Positions 1 through 7,925 of a stretch of 7,925 bases of DNA are shown in pieces (the first letter of the stretch is position 1; every line of letters begins with the position of its first letter). Source of the stretch: RPQJ01 sp052035645 (GTDB taxonomy: Bacteria > Pseudomonadota > Gammaproteobacteria > Steroidobacterales > Steroidobacteraceae); contig JBPOHK010000147.1 of assembly GCA_052035645.1 (NCBI GenBank), positions 1 through 7,925 of the forward strand. The letters are read 5' to 3'. The notes beneath the pieces are model-generated. The model had not been told where the DNA came from, made no database searches, and saw only the letters and a program-made list of their open reading frames with translations. The translations under genes were made by a program, and so were the position numbers.

Positions 1-115
1 CCGCGCGCGCGCCGAGGCGCCGCACGTCGAGCGGCGCGGCCTCGGCCGGCGCGGCGCCCGCCGTGGTGCGGCGCCGGTTGCGCTTGCGCCAGGGCATGAG
101 GCTCGCGAGGTCCAT
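1..115 (-). CDS. ftsQ: Probable cell division protein FtsQ, N-terminal fragment (continues beyond window)
   Basis: An open frame starts with ATG at 115, sharing one base with the ddlB stop (TGATG), and runs off the left edge after 38 codons. It begins MDLASLMPWRKRNRRRT, followed by an Ala/Pro-rich stretch and further arginines. A short, basic, Ala-rich cytoplasmic tail is what precedes the single transmembrane segment of FtsQ, a bitopic divisome protein that links FtsB-FtsL to the division site. No membrane segment or POTRA domain is reached, so the name rests mainly on position: in gammaproteobacterial dcw clusters ftsQ directly follows ddlB. No clear ribosome binding site is seen, only a G-rich run upstream, so coupling to ddlB is likely. 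A second in-frame ATG at 97 (MPWRKR) is a possible alternative start. A different small gene before ftsQ cannot be excluded. Confidence 0.75.
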   Translation of the reverse strand, partial: MDLASLMPWRKRNRRRTTAGAAPAEAAPLDVRRLGARA

Positions 116-1070
116 CAGCGCCCCCGCCCCGCGAAGCTGGTCTCGAGCACGCGCCAGACCAGCTCGTCGAACTCGATGCCGCGCTGGCGCGCCGCCTTCG
201 GCACCAGCGAATGGCTGGTCATGCCCGGCGCGGTGTTCACTTCGAGCAGCCAGGGACGGCCCGCACGGTCGCGCATGAAGTCGACCCGCCCCCAGCCGCT
301 GCAGTCGACCGCGACGAACGACTCGACGGCGAGCGAGGCGAGTTCCTGCTCGGCGGCGCCGGCGAGGCCGGGGCAGAGGTACTGCGTGTCCTCGGCGACG
401 TACTTGGCGTGGTAGTCGTAGTACTCGCCCGCCGGCACGATGCGGATCGACGGCAGCGCCTCGAGACCGAGCACGCCGACCGTGTACTCCTCGCCCTCGA
501 TCAGCTTCTCGACCAGCAGCGGGCCCTCGTAGCGCGCGGCGAGTTCCACGGCCGCGGCGAGGTCCGCGTCCCGGAAGCAGCGGCTCACGCCCACGCTGGA
601 ACCCTCGCAGGCGGGCTTCACGATCACCGGCAGGCCGAGCTTGCGCGCGGCGGCGACGACGTCCTCGCCGCGGTCGAGGCGCACGAAGGGCGGCGTCGGC
701 AGGCCGACCGACAGCCACACCTGCTTGGTGCGGATCTTGTCCATCGAGAGCGCCGAGCCGAGCACGCCGGAGCCGGTGTACGGCACGCCGAGCGACTCGA
801 GCAGGCCCTGCAGCACGCCGTCCTCGCCGCCGCCGTGGCTGCCGTGCAGGATGTTGAACACGCGGTCGAACCGGCGGCCGGCGGGTCCCGACAGCGCGTC
901 GATCAGCGCCGGGATGCCGTCGACGGCCGTGGCGTCCACGCCGCGGCGCTGCAGCGCCTCGAGCACGTTGCGGCCCGAGTCGAGCGAGACCTCGCGCTCG
1001 GAGGACGTGCCGCCGAGCAGGACGGCGACGCGTCCGAAGTCGGCGGCGGCGGCGATCGGGTGCGGGCGGG

Positions 1071-1074
<4 letters not shown>
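115..1074 (-). CDS. ddlB: D-alanine--D-alanine ligase DdlB
   Basis: Cytoplasmic ATP-grasp ligase that condenses two D-alanines into the dipeptide used by MurF. The product is 319 residues (E. coli DdlB 306). The N-terminal domain has GGTSSEREVSLDSG (21-34), with E28 matching the catalytic glutamate. The central domain has SALSMDKIRTK (107-117) and KPACEGSSVGV (153-163), with S159 matching the catalytic serine. YDYHAKY (219-225) ends in Y225, the tyrosine that completes the Glu-Ser-Tyr triad and goes with D-Ala-D-Ala rather than D-Ala-D-lactate specificity. The C-terminal ATP-grasp half has GWGRVDFM (260-267) and LLEVNTAPGMTSHSLVP (276-292). The N-terminus is about ten residues longer than in E. 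coli. The segment at 77-86 reads HGSHGGGEDG, two residues longer than the E. coli HGRGGEDG. ATG at 1074 overlaps the murC stop (ATGA) and has AGGAG 7 bases upstream. The stop shares one base with ftsQ. Confidence 0.98.
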
Positions 1075-2491
<1,417 letters not shown>

Positions 2492-2495
<4 letters not shown>

Positions 2496-3583
2496 GCCGC
2501 CTCCTTCGCCGCCGCCACGCAGGCATCGGCCAGCCGCTGGTCGGCGTCGGTGATGGCCGCGCCGCGCGCCGCCTGCGCCATGCGCTCGAGGCGCGGGCGG
2601 CCGGCCTCGAGCAGCTCGCGCAGGGCCGCGGCGAGCGACACGGGGGTCAGCGTGCTCTCGGGCAGCAGCACCGCGGCGCCCTGCGCGACCACGTACTCTG
2701 CGTTGCGCGTCTGGTGGTCGTCCACCGCCGCGGGAAAGGGCACGAGCACGGCCGGCACGCCCGCGGCCGCGAGCTCGGCGACGGTGAGCGCGCCCGAGCG
2801 GCAGACCGCGAGGTCCGCCCAGCCGTAGGCGCTCGCCATGTCGTCGATGAAGGCGCGCACGTCGGCGTCGACGCCGCGCGCGCGGTAGGCCCTGAGCGTG
2901 TCGTCGAGGCCCTTCGCGCCCGTCTGGTGCAGCACCTCCGGGCGCAGCTCGGCCGGCAGCTCGCCGAGCGCGGCCGGGACGACCGCGTTGAGGCGCTGCG
3001 AGCCCTGGCTGCCGCCGAACACCAGCAGGCGCGCGCGTCCCTCGCGGCCCGCGTAGCGCCGCGCGGGCGGCGCGATGGCGACGATCTCCGGCCGCACGGG
3101 GTTGCCGACGCGCTCGGCGCGCACGCCGCGGCCGAAGCTGTCCGGGAAGCCCTCGAGCACGCGCCTCGCCAGGCGCGCGAGCACCCGGTTGGTCAGGCCC
3201 GCCACGGCGTTCTGCTCGTGCACGACCAGCGGCCGGCCGAGCATCCACGCGGCCACGCCGCCCGGCCCGGACGCGAAGCCGCCGGCGCCGAGCACGACCT
3301 GGGGCGCGTGGCGGTGCACGGCCCTGAGCGCCTGCACCAGCGCGAGCGCGAGGCGGAACGGCGCCGCCGCGAGGGTGAGCAGGCCCTTGCCGCGCAGCCC
3401 GCTGACGCTCAGCCATTCGACCGGGATGCCCTGGGCGGGCACGAGCCGCGCCTCGATCCCGCGCTGCGTCCCGAGCCACACGATGCTCCAGCCGCGCTCG
3501 CGCAGCACGCGCGCCGTGGCGAGCGCCGGGAACACGTGGCCGCCCGTCCCGCCCGCCATGATCATCGCGACCTTGCCGCTCAT
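2492..3583 (-). CDS. murG: Lipid II synthase MurG (UDP-GlcNAc:lipid I N-acetylglucosaminyltransferase)
   Basis: Peripheral inner-membrane GT-B glycosyltransferase (family GT28) that adds GlcNAc from UDP-GlcNAc to lipid I, forming lipid II. The product is 363 residues (E. coli 355). The N-terminal acceptor domain has the glycine-rich GGTGGHVFPALA (11-22), GGFASGPGG (101-109) and HEQNAVAGLTN (122-132). GNPVR (160-164) leads into the C-terminal donor domain, with GGSQGS (190-195), FIDDM (245-249), CRSGALTVAE (261-270) and VPFPAAVDDHQTRNA (281-295); the last two include the UDP-GlcNAc-binding residues of the family. The ATG at 3583 overlaps the ftsW stop as ATGA and has a GAAGG sequence 9 bases upstream. 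The end overlaps the murC start in the same way. The ftsW-murG adjacency puts the lipid II maker beside the lipid II polymerase. No missing residues or breaks are seen. Confidence 0.98.
2500..2506 (-). promoter_or_regulatory. Strong ribosome binding site of murC
   Basis: AAGGAGG on the minus strand, the best Shine-Dalgarno match in the window, 4 bases before the murC ATG at 2495. It is formed by the Lys-Glu-Ala codons at the very end of murG. It decides the murC start in favour of 2495 over the in-frame ATG at 2483. Confidence 0.75.
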
Positions 3584-4773
3584 GCGCGCCGCCCTTCGCG
3601 CGCGACCGCGCCGCCGCGGCCCGCCGACTGCGTCTCGTGGTGGATGCGCAGCAGCACGCCGAGCCAGCCGAGCGTGACGATCATGCTGCTGCCGCCGTAG
3701 CTCAGCAGCGGCAGCGTGAGGCCCTTGGTCGGAAGCAGGCCCATGTTCACGCCGATGTTCACGAAGGACTGCAGGCCGATCCAGATGCCGATCGCCGAGG
3801 CGAGGTAGGACTGGAACATCAGGCCCGCGGCACCGGCCTCGCGCGCGATCCTGAGCGCGCGGGCGACCAGCAGGCCGAACAGCCCGACCACGGCCAGCAC
3901 GCCGAGGAACCCGAATTCCTCCGCCAGCACGGCGAACACGAAGTCGGTGTGCGCCTCCGGCAGGTAGAACAGCTTCTGCACGCTCGCGCCGAGCCCGACG
4001 CCGAAGAACTGGCCGCGTCCGATGGCGATCAGCGACTGCACGAGCTGGAAGCCGCTGTTGAAGGGATCGGCCCAGGGATCGAGGAAGGCGATCAGCCGAC
4101 GCAGGCGGTACGGCGAGGACACCGCCAGCAGCCCGAGCCCCGCCGCCGCCGCCGCGACGGGCACCAGCAGGTAGAAGATGCGCACGCCGGCGATGAACAG
4201 CAGCGCAAAGCCGGTCGCCATCAGCACCGTCGCGGCGCCGAAGTCCGGCTCGCACAGGAGCAGGACCGCGGCGGCGGCCAGCACGCCGACCGGCTTCAGG
4301 AAGCCCTTGAAGTCCCCGCGCAGCTCCTCCACGCGACGCACCGCGAAGCTGGCCACGTAGGTCAGCAGCATCACGCGCGCGATCTCGGACACCTGGAAGT
4401 TCATGAAGCCGATGCGGATCCAGCGGCGCGCGCCGTTGACCACGTGGCCGATGCCGGGGACCAGCACCAGCACCAGCAGCGCGAACGCGCCGATCATCAG
4501 GTAGATCGAGTACTTCTCCCACAGGCGGGTCGGCACCGCGAGCGCGGCCGTGCCGGCCACCAGCCCGATCGCGACGAACATGAGCTGGCGCGTGAAGTAC
4601 GAGAAGGCGTGGCCGGTCTCCTTCTCGGCGACGCCGATGGAGGCCGAGGCGACCATCACCAGCCCGATCATCAGCAGGGCGGCGACCGAGCCGAGCACCC
4701 AGGTGTCGAGTACGAGCCGGCGCGGCTGCCCGGTCGAGCGGGCGTAGTTGAGCGATGCGGTGGTGGCGCTCAT
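3580..4773 (-). CDS. ftsW: Septal peptidoglycan polymerase FtsW (SEDS family)
   Basis: Polytopic inner-membrane glycosyltransferase that polymerises lipid II into septal glycan strands together with its partner transpeptidase FtsI. The product is 397 residues (E. coli 414) with a cytoplasmic N-terminus of about 20 residues, shorter than in E. coli, and about ten hydrophobic segments beginning near residue 21. SEDS signatures are VNGARRWI (112-119), FQVSEIAR (126-133), CEPDFGAA (174-181), DPWADPFNSGFQLVQS (232-247), LPEAHTDF (271-278) and LPTKGLTLPLLSYGGSS (347-363). D236 in the DPF loop corresponds to the aspartate known to be essential for polymerase activity in FtsW and RodA. FtsW rather than RodA is called because of its place between murD and murG and the LPEAHTDF and LPTKGLTLPLLSYGGSS wording. 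The first ring motif reads FQVSE where FQPSE is common. ATG at 4773 overlaps the murD stop; the end overlaps murG; both junctions are ATGA. Confidence 0.97.
   Translation of the reverse strand: MSATTASLNYARSTGQPRRLVLDTWVLGSVAALLMIGLVMVASASIGVAEKETGHAFSYFTRQLMFVAIGLVAGTAALAVPTRLWEKYSIYLMIGAFALLVLVLVPGIGHVVNGARRWIRIGFMNFQVSEIARVMLLTYVASFAVRRVEELRGDFKGFLKPVGVLAAAAVLLLCEPDFGAATVLMATGFALLFIAGVRIFYLLVPVAAAAAGLGLLAVSSPYRLRRLIAFLDPWADPFNSGFQLVQSLIAIGRGQFFGVGLGASVQKLFYLPEAHTDFVFAVLAEEFGFLGVLAVVGLFGLLVARALRIAREAGAAGLMFQSYLASAIGIWIGLQSFVNIGVNMGLLPTKGLTLPLLSYGGSSMIVTLGWLGVLLRIHHETQSAGRGGAVAREGRRA
3593..3597 (-). promoter_or_regulatory. Probable ribosome binding site of murG
   Basis: GAAGG on the minus strand inside the ftsW 3' end, 9 bases before the murG ATG at 3583. 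The match is moderate; coupling through the ATGA overlap probably contributes. Confidence 0.45.
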
Positions 4774-6125
4774 GCGGCGAGGCTCCGGACGGCGGCGGCG
4801 AACTCGTCGCCGCGGTGCGCGTAGTCGCGGTACATGTCCAGGCTCGCGCAGGCCGGGGACAGCAGCACCGTGTAGCCCGGTCGCGCGGCCCTGCGCGCGG
4901 CGCGCACGGCAGCCGCCATGTCGGTTGCGCGCTCCGACGTGCAGACGCCGGCGAGCGCGGCCTCGATGGCCGCGGCATCGCGCCCGATCAGCACGACGTG
5001 GTCGACCTTGTCGCGGAACGCCTCGCGCAGCCCGCCGAAGTCCTGGCCCTTGCCGTCGCCGCCCGCGATCACCACCAGCGGGCCGCCGAGACCCGCGACC
5101 GCGGCGAGCGTCGCGCCGACGTTGGTGCCCTTGGAGTCGTTCACGAAGCGCACGCCCGCCACGTCGGCGACCCACTGCGAGCGGTGCGGCAGGCCGGCGA
5201 AGCCCGCCAGCGCCTCGAGCGCCGGCCCGCGCGCAACCTCGAGCGCCTCGCACATCGCGAGCGCCGCCATCGCGTTGGCGGCGTTGTGCAGTCCCTGCAG
5301 GCGCAGCGCCGACAGCGGCAGCAGCGGCTCGCCGTGGTGCAGGATCAGCGGGGCCGGATCGCGGGCCAGCGCGTAGTCGGCGTCCGGCGAGGCGAGGGAG
5401 AACGAGATCACCGACTGGCCGGGGCCCGGCATCGCGCGCACCCGCCCGTCGTCGGCGTTGACCACGGCGACGTCGCAGCCGTCGAAGATGCGCGCCTTCG
5501 CCGCCGCGTAGTGTTCGAGCGTGGCGTAGCGGTCCATGTGGTCGGGCGTGACGTTGAGCACGACCGACGTGCGCGTGCGCAGCGACCAGGTCGTCTCGAG
5601 CTGGAAACTCGACAGCTCGAGCACGTACAGCTCCGGCACCTCGCGCTCGAGCAGGTCGAGCGCCGGCTCGCCGAGGTTGCCGCCGGCGACCGCGCGCCGG
5701 CCGGCTGCGCCGGCCAGTTCGGCCACCAGCGTCGTGACGGTGCTCTTGCCGTTGGTGCCCGTGACGGCGGCGACCGGCGCCGCCGCCTCCCGCGCGAACA
5801 GCTCGATGTCGCCGACCACCGGCAGGCCGCGCCGCCGCGCCTCGACGGCGACCGGCTCGCTGAGCGACAGCCCGGGCGAGATCACGACCTGCGCGACGCC
5901 GTCGAGCAGGTCCGGCGCGAAGACCCCGGTGCGCAGTTCCGCCTCCGGCAGCTGCGCGCGCAGCGCGTCCGCGCCGGGCGGCGCGGCCCGCGTGTCCGCC
6001 ACCCGCACCTCGAGCCCCTTGCGGCGCAGGTAGCGCGCCGCGGACAGCCCCGTGCGGCCGAGCCCGAGCACCAGGGCGCGGGTGCCGGCCTCGAGCGGGG
6101 CGAGGTTGTGCGCGGCTTCGTTCAT
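4770..6125 (-). CDS. murD: UDP-N-acetylmuramoyl-L-alanine--D-glutamate ligase MurD
   Basis: Cytoplasmic ATP-dependent ligase that adds D-glutamate to UDP-MurNAc-L-Ala, the second amino acid of the stem peptide. The product is 451 residues (E. coli 438). The N-terminal Rossmann-like UDP-binding domain has GLGRTGLS (21-28) and SPGLSLSEP (83-91). The central ATPase domain has the P-loop TGTNGKSTVT (122-131), GGNLGEPAL (148-156), LELSSFQLE (169-177), NVTPDHMDR (191-199) and K210 in AAAKARI, which corresponds to the carbamylated lysine of E. coli MurD. LQGLHNAANAMAAL lies at 276-289. The C-terminal domain has LPHRSQWV (312-319), NDSKGTN (329-335), GGDGKGQDF (355-363) and LSPACASLDMY (422-432). NDSKGTN and LSPACASxD are diagnostic of MurD. 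The ATG at 6125 overlaps the mraY stop as ATGA. No convincing ribosome binding site precedes it, so translation probably depends on coupling to mraY. Confidence 0.98.
   Translation of the reverse strand: MNEAAHNLAPLEAGTRALVLGLGRTGLSAARYLRRKGLEVRVADTRAAPPGADALRAQLPEAELRTGVFAPDLLDGVAQVVISPGLSLSEPVAVEARRRGLPVVGDIELFAREAAAPVAAVTGTNGKSTVTTLVAELAGAAGRRAVAGGNLGEPALDLLEREVPELYVLELSSFQLETTWSLRTRTSVVLNVTPDHMDRYATLEHYAAAKARIFDGCDVAVVNADDGRVRAMPGPGQSVISFSLASPDADYALARDPAPLILHHGEPLLPLSALRLQGLHNAANAMAALAMCEALEVARGPALEALAGFAGLPHRSQWVADVAGVRFVNDSKGTNVGATLAAVAGLGGPLVVIAGGDGKGQDFGGLREAFRDKVDHVVLIGRDAAAIEAALAGVCTSERATDMAAAVRAARRAARPGYTVLLSPACASLDMYRDYAHRGDEFAAAVRSLAA
4783..4786 (-). promoter_or_regulatory. Ribosome binding site of ftsW
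   Basis: GGAG on the minus strand inside the murD 3' end, 9 bases before the ftsW ATG at 4773. It supports that ATG over the longer open frame upstream, which is only an out-of-frame extension across murD. Confidence 0.55.
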
Positions 6126-7204
6126 CGCAGCTTGATGGTCGCGAGGCCCACGAGCACCAGCACGACGGTGATGATCCAGAAGCGGACGATCACCTTCGGC
6201 TCGGCCCAGCCCTTGAGCTCGAAGTGGTGGTGGATCGGCGCCATGCGGAAGATCCGCTTGCCGCGGAGCTTGAAGGACGCCACCTGCAGGATCACGGAGA
6301 CGGTCTCCATGACGAACACGCCGCCCATGATGAACAGCACGATCTCCTGGCGGACGATCACGGCGATCACGCCGAGCGCCGCGCCGAGCGCGAGCGCGCC
6401 GATGTCGCCCATGAACACCTGGGCCGGGTAGGTGTTGAACCACAGGAACCCGAGGCCCGCGCCGAAGATGGCGGCGCAGATCACGAGGATCTCGCCGGCG
6501 CCGGCGATGTACGGCAGGCCGAGGTAGTTCGAGAACACGACGTTGCCGGAGGCGTAGGCGAACACGCCGAGCGCACCGGCCACCAGCACGGAGGGCATGA
6601 TCGCCAGGCCGTCGAGGCCGTCGGTGAGGTTCACCGCGTTGCTCGAGCCGACGATGACGAAGTACGTGAGCGGGACGAACAGCACGCCGAGCGGGATCAG
6701 CACGTGCTTGAAGAACGGCACGACGAGCGTGGTCTCCGCCGGCGAGTGCGCGGTGCCGTAGAGGATCAGCGCGGCGCCGAGGCCGGCGACCGACTGCCAG
6801 AAATACTTGTAGCGGGCGATCAGGCCGCGCGAATTGCCCACCACCAGCTTCAGGTAGTCGTCCCAGAAGCCGATCAGTCCGAAGGCGATCGTGACGCCGA
6901 GCACCACCCATACGAAGCGGTTGGCGAGGTCGCCCCACAGCAGCGCCGAGGCGACGATGGCGACCAGGATCAGCAGGCCGCCCATGGTCGGCGTGCCAGC
7001 CTTGGTCAGGTGCGACTGCGGACCGTCGGAGCGCACGCGTTGCCCGACCTGGTGCTCGGCCAGCTTGCGGATCATGGTCGGGCCGACCAGCAGCGAGATC
7101 GACAGCGCGGTCAGCGCGGCGAGGATCGAGCGCAGCGTCAGGTAGTTGAAGACGCGGAACGCGGGCAGGAACTCGACGAGCCATTCGGCGACGTAGCGCA
7201 GCAC
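6122..7204 (-). CDS. mraY: Phospho-N-acetylmuramoyl-pentapeptide-transferase MraY
   Basis: This integral membrane enzyme transfers phospho-MurNAc-pentapeptide from UDP to undecaprenyl phosphate, giving lipid I on the cytoplasmic face of the inner membrane. The product is 360 residues, the E. coli length, and aligns with it end to end from memory. Visible motifs are DGPQSHLTKAGTPTMGG (60-76), the Mg-binding aspartate pair D115-D116 in GFWDDY, NAVNLTDGLDGLA (189-201), the third catalytic aspartate D267 in FMGDIG, and the histidine cluster APIHHHFE (322-329). About ten hydrophobic segments are spread along the chain, as the family requires. The start is GTG, not ATG. It is chosen because a GGGAGG ribosome binding site lies 8 bases upstream, it sits one base after the murF stop, and the N-terminus (MLRYVAEWLVEF) matches the family. 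The 3' end shares ATGA with murD. Confidence 0.98.
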   Translation of the reverse strand: MLRYVAEWLVEFLPAFRVFNYLTLRSILAALTALSISLLVGPTMIRKLAEHQVGQRVRSDGPQSHLTKAGTPTMGGLLILVAIVASALLWGDLANRFVWVVLGVTIAFGLIGFWDDYLKLVVGNSRGLIARYKYFWQSVAGLGAALILYGTAHSPAETTLVVPFFKHVLIPLGVLFVPLTYFVIVGSSNAVNLTDGLDGLAIMPSVLVAGALGVFAYASGNVVFSNYLGLPYIAGAGEILVICAAIFGAGLGFLWFNTYPAQVFMGDIGALALGAALGVIAVIVRQEIVLFIMGGVFVMETVSVILQVASFKLRGKRIFRMAPIHHHFELKGWAEPKVIVRFWIITVVLVLVGLATIKLR

Positions 7205-7205
7205 C

Positions 7206-7925
7206 TCAGTGGCCTCCCGCCGACGCGCCCTGGCCGGGCTCGACCAGCGCCGAAGTGACGCGCTCGAGCCGGTTCACGCGCGAGCCCTTGACGAGTACGG
7301 TCACGCCGGCGTGCAGGGCCGGCCGCACCGCCTCGACCAGTTCCTCCGCGCTCGCGAACCAGCTCGCGCCCGTGCCGAAGGCCTCGACGGAGTGGTGCGC
7401 TTCCGCGCCGATGGCGTACAGGCGCGAGACGCCGCACTCGCGGGCGTAGGCGCCGATCTCGGCGTGCAGTCGCGAGGTCTCCGGACCGAGCTCGGCCATC
7501 TCGCCGAGCACCAGCCAGCGCTCTCCCGCCACGCCGGCGAGCGCGCGCAGGCCCGCCCGCATCGAGCCGGGGTTGGCGTTGTAGGAGTCGTCGATCAGCC
7601 GCGCGCCGTGCAGCGCCCGCCGGGACTCGAGCCGGCCCGCGACCGGGCGCATCGACTGCAGGCCCTGCTGCACGGCGGCGAGGTCGGCGCCCGCCGCCAT
7701 CGCGGCCGCCGCGGCCGCCAGCGCGTTCATCACGTTGTGCTCGCCGGCCAGCGGCAGCTCGACGCGGCAGGTGCCGGCCTGCGCGTGCAGGTCGAAGGCG
7801 GTGACGAAGCCGCCGCCCGCCGCGCGCGCCTCGACGCCGGTCGCGCTCACGTCGGCGCGCTCGCGCATGCCGAAGGTGACCACGCCGCCGGCGGCGCGGG
7901 CCAGCGTGTGCCACAGCGCGGCGAA
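7206..7925 (-). CDS. murF: UDP-N-acetylmuramoyl-tripeptide--D-alanyl-D-alanine ligase MurF (3' part; 5' end beyond window)
   Basis: The last 239 residues are visible; the reading frame runs open off the right edge. MurF is a cytoplasmic ATP-dependent Mur ligase that joins D-Ala-D-Ala to the UDP-MurNAc-tripeptide, completing the pentapeptide precursor. Counting from the first visible residue, the end of the central ATPase domain shows VVTFG at 15-19. LAGEHNVMNALAA at 59-71 is the Mur-ligase asparagine/histidine motif. The C-terminal domain carries PVAGRL (94-99), DDSYNANPGSM (112-122), LGEMAELG (140-147) and KGSR (213-216). DDSYNANP and LGEM(A/L)ELG separate MurF from MurC, MurD and MurE. The P-loop and the carbamylated-lysine region should lie in the missing part; a full MurF is about 450 residues. 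The stop is TGA, one base before the mraY start. The residues after KGSR (VNRLERV) differ from the E. coli form, but the fold-defining motifs are intact. Confidence 0.97.
   Translation of the reverse strand, partial: FAALWHTLARAAGGVVTFGMRERADVSATGVEARAAGGGFVTAFDLHAQAGTCRVELPLAGEHNVMNALAAAAAAMAAGADLAAVQQGLQSMRPVAGRLESRRALHGARLIDDSYNANPGSMRAGLRALAGVAGERWLVLGEMAELGPETSRLHAEIGAYARECGVSRLYAIGAEAHHSVEAFGTGASWFASAEELVEAVRPALHAGVTVLVKGSRVNRLERVTSALVEPGQGASAGGH
7213..7218 (-). promoter_or_regulatory. Ribosome binding site of mraY
   Basis: GGGAGG on the minus strand, 8 bases before the GTG at 7204 and inside the last codons of murF. It supports the non-ATG start of mraY, since no ATG lies at a suitable distance. 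Confidence 0.7.

Noticed and set aside
4138..4158. GC-rich simple repeats such as GCC runs (also near 1-12 and 7683-7722)
   Set aside because: They are alanine, glycine and arginine codon runs inside coding frames, with no repeated unit structure beyond codon bias.
4755..6431. A 558-codon open frame on the plus strand, antisense to murD and part of mraY
   Set aside because: Same composition artefact: no domain, low-complexity product, and it crosses the murD/mraY boundary with no relation to gene structure.
6224..7258. A 344-codon plus-strand open frame opposite mraY
   Set aside because: His/Asp/Glu-rich shadow of the mraY codons with no hydrophobic or catalytic pattern of its own.

Overview
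The window is one block of the dcw (division and cell wall) cluster, and every gene is on the minus strand. In transcription order, which runs from the right edge to the left, the genes are murF (3' part only), mraY, murD, ftsW, murG, murC, ddlB and ftsQ (first 38 codons only). Base composition is very GC-rich (about 70% by eye). The order ftsW-murG-murC-ddlB-ftsQ with no murB between murC and ddlB is the arrangement of Escherichia coli and many other Gammaproteobacteria, and is also seen in Betaproteobacteria. The E. coli-like, colinear 360-residue MraY and the MurG and MurC sequences favour a high-GC gammaproteobacterium. I cannot name the genus.

The window is essentially all coding. Five junctions (mraY/murD, murD/ftsW, ftsW/murG, murG/murC, murC/ddlB) share the four bases ATGA. 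The ddlB/ftsQ junction is TGATG with one shared base. murF and mraY are one base apart. All seven visible stop codons are TGA. No room is left for an intergenic promoter or terminator, so the block is most likely one translationally coupled operon segment that continues beyond both edges. Recognisable Shine-Dalgarno sequences lie inside the 3' ends of the preceding genes before mraY, ftsW, murG, murC and ddlB. None is evident before murD or ftsQ.

Together the genes make and use the peptidoglycan precursor lipid II. MurC adds L-Ala and MurD adds D-Glu to UDP-MurNAc. Ddl makes D-Ala-D-Ala, and MurF adds it to give UDP-MurNAc-pentapeptide. MraY moves phospho-MurNAc-pentapeptide to undecaprenyl phosphate (lipid I), MurG adds GlcNAc (lipid II), and FtsW polymerises it at the division septum. 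FtsQ is a divisome scaffold protein. All visible catalytic motifs are intact, and there are no frameshifts, insertion sequences, RNA genes, CRISPR arrays or signs of transfer.

I found no undescribed system. The points worth a second look are small: the nearly gap-free gene packing, a two-residue His/Gly-rich insertion in the Ddl active-site region, a GTG start for mraY, an altered C-terminal motif in MurC, and an unusually strong ribosome binding site before murC.
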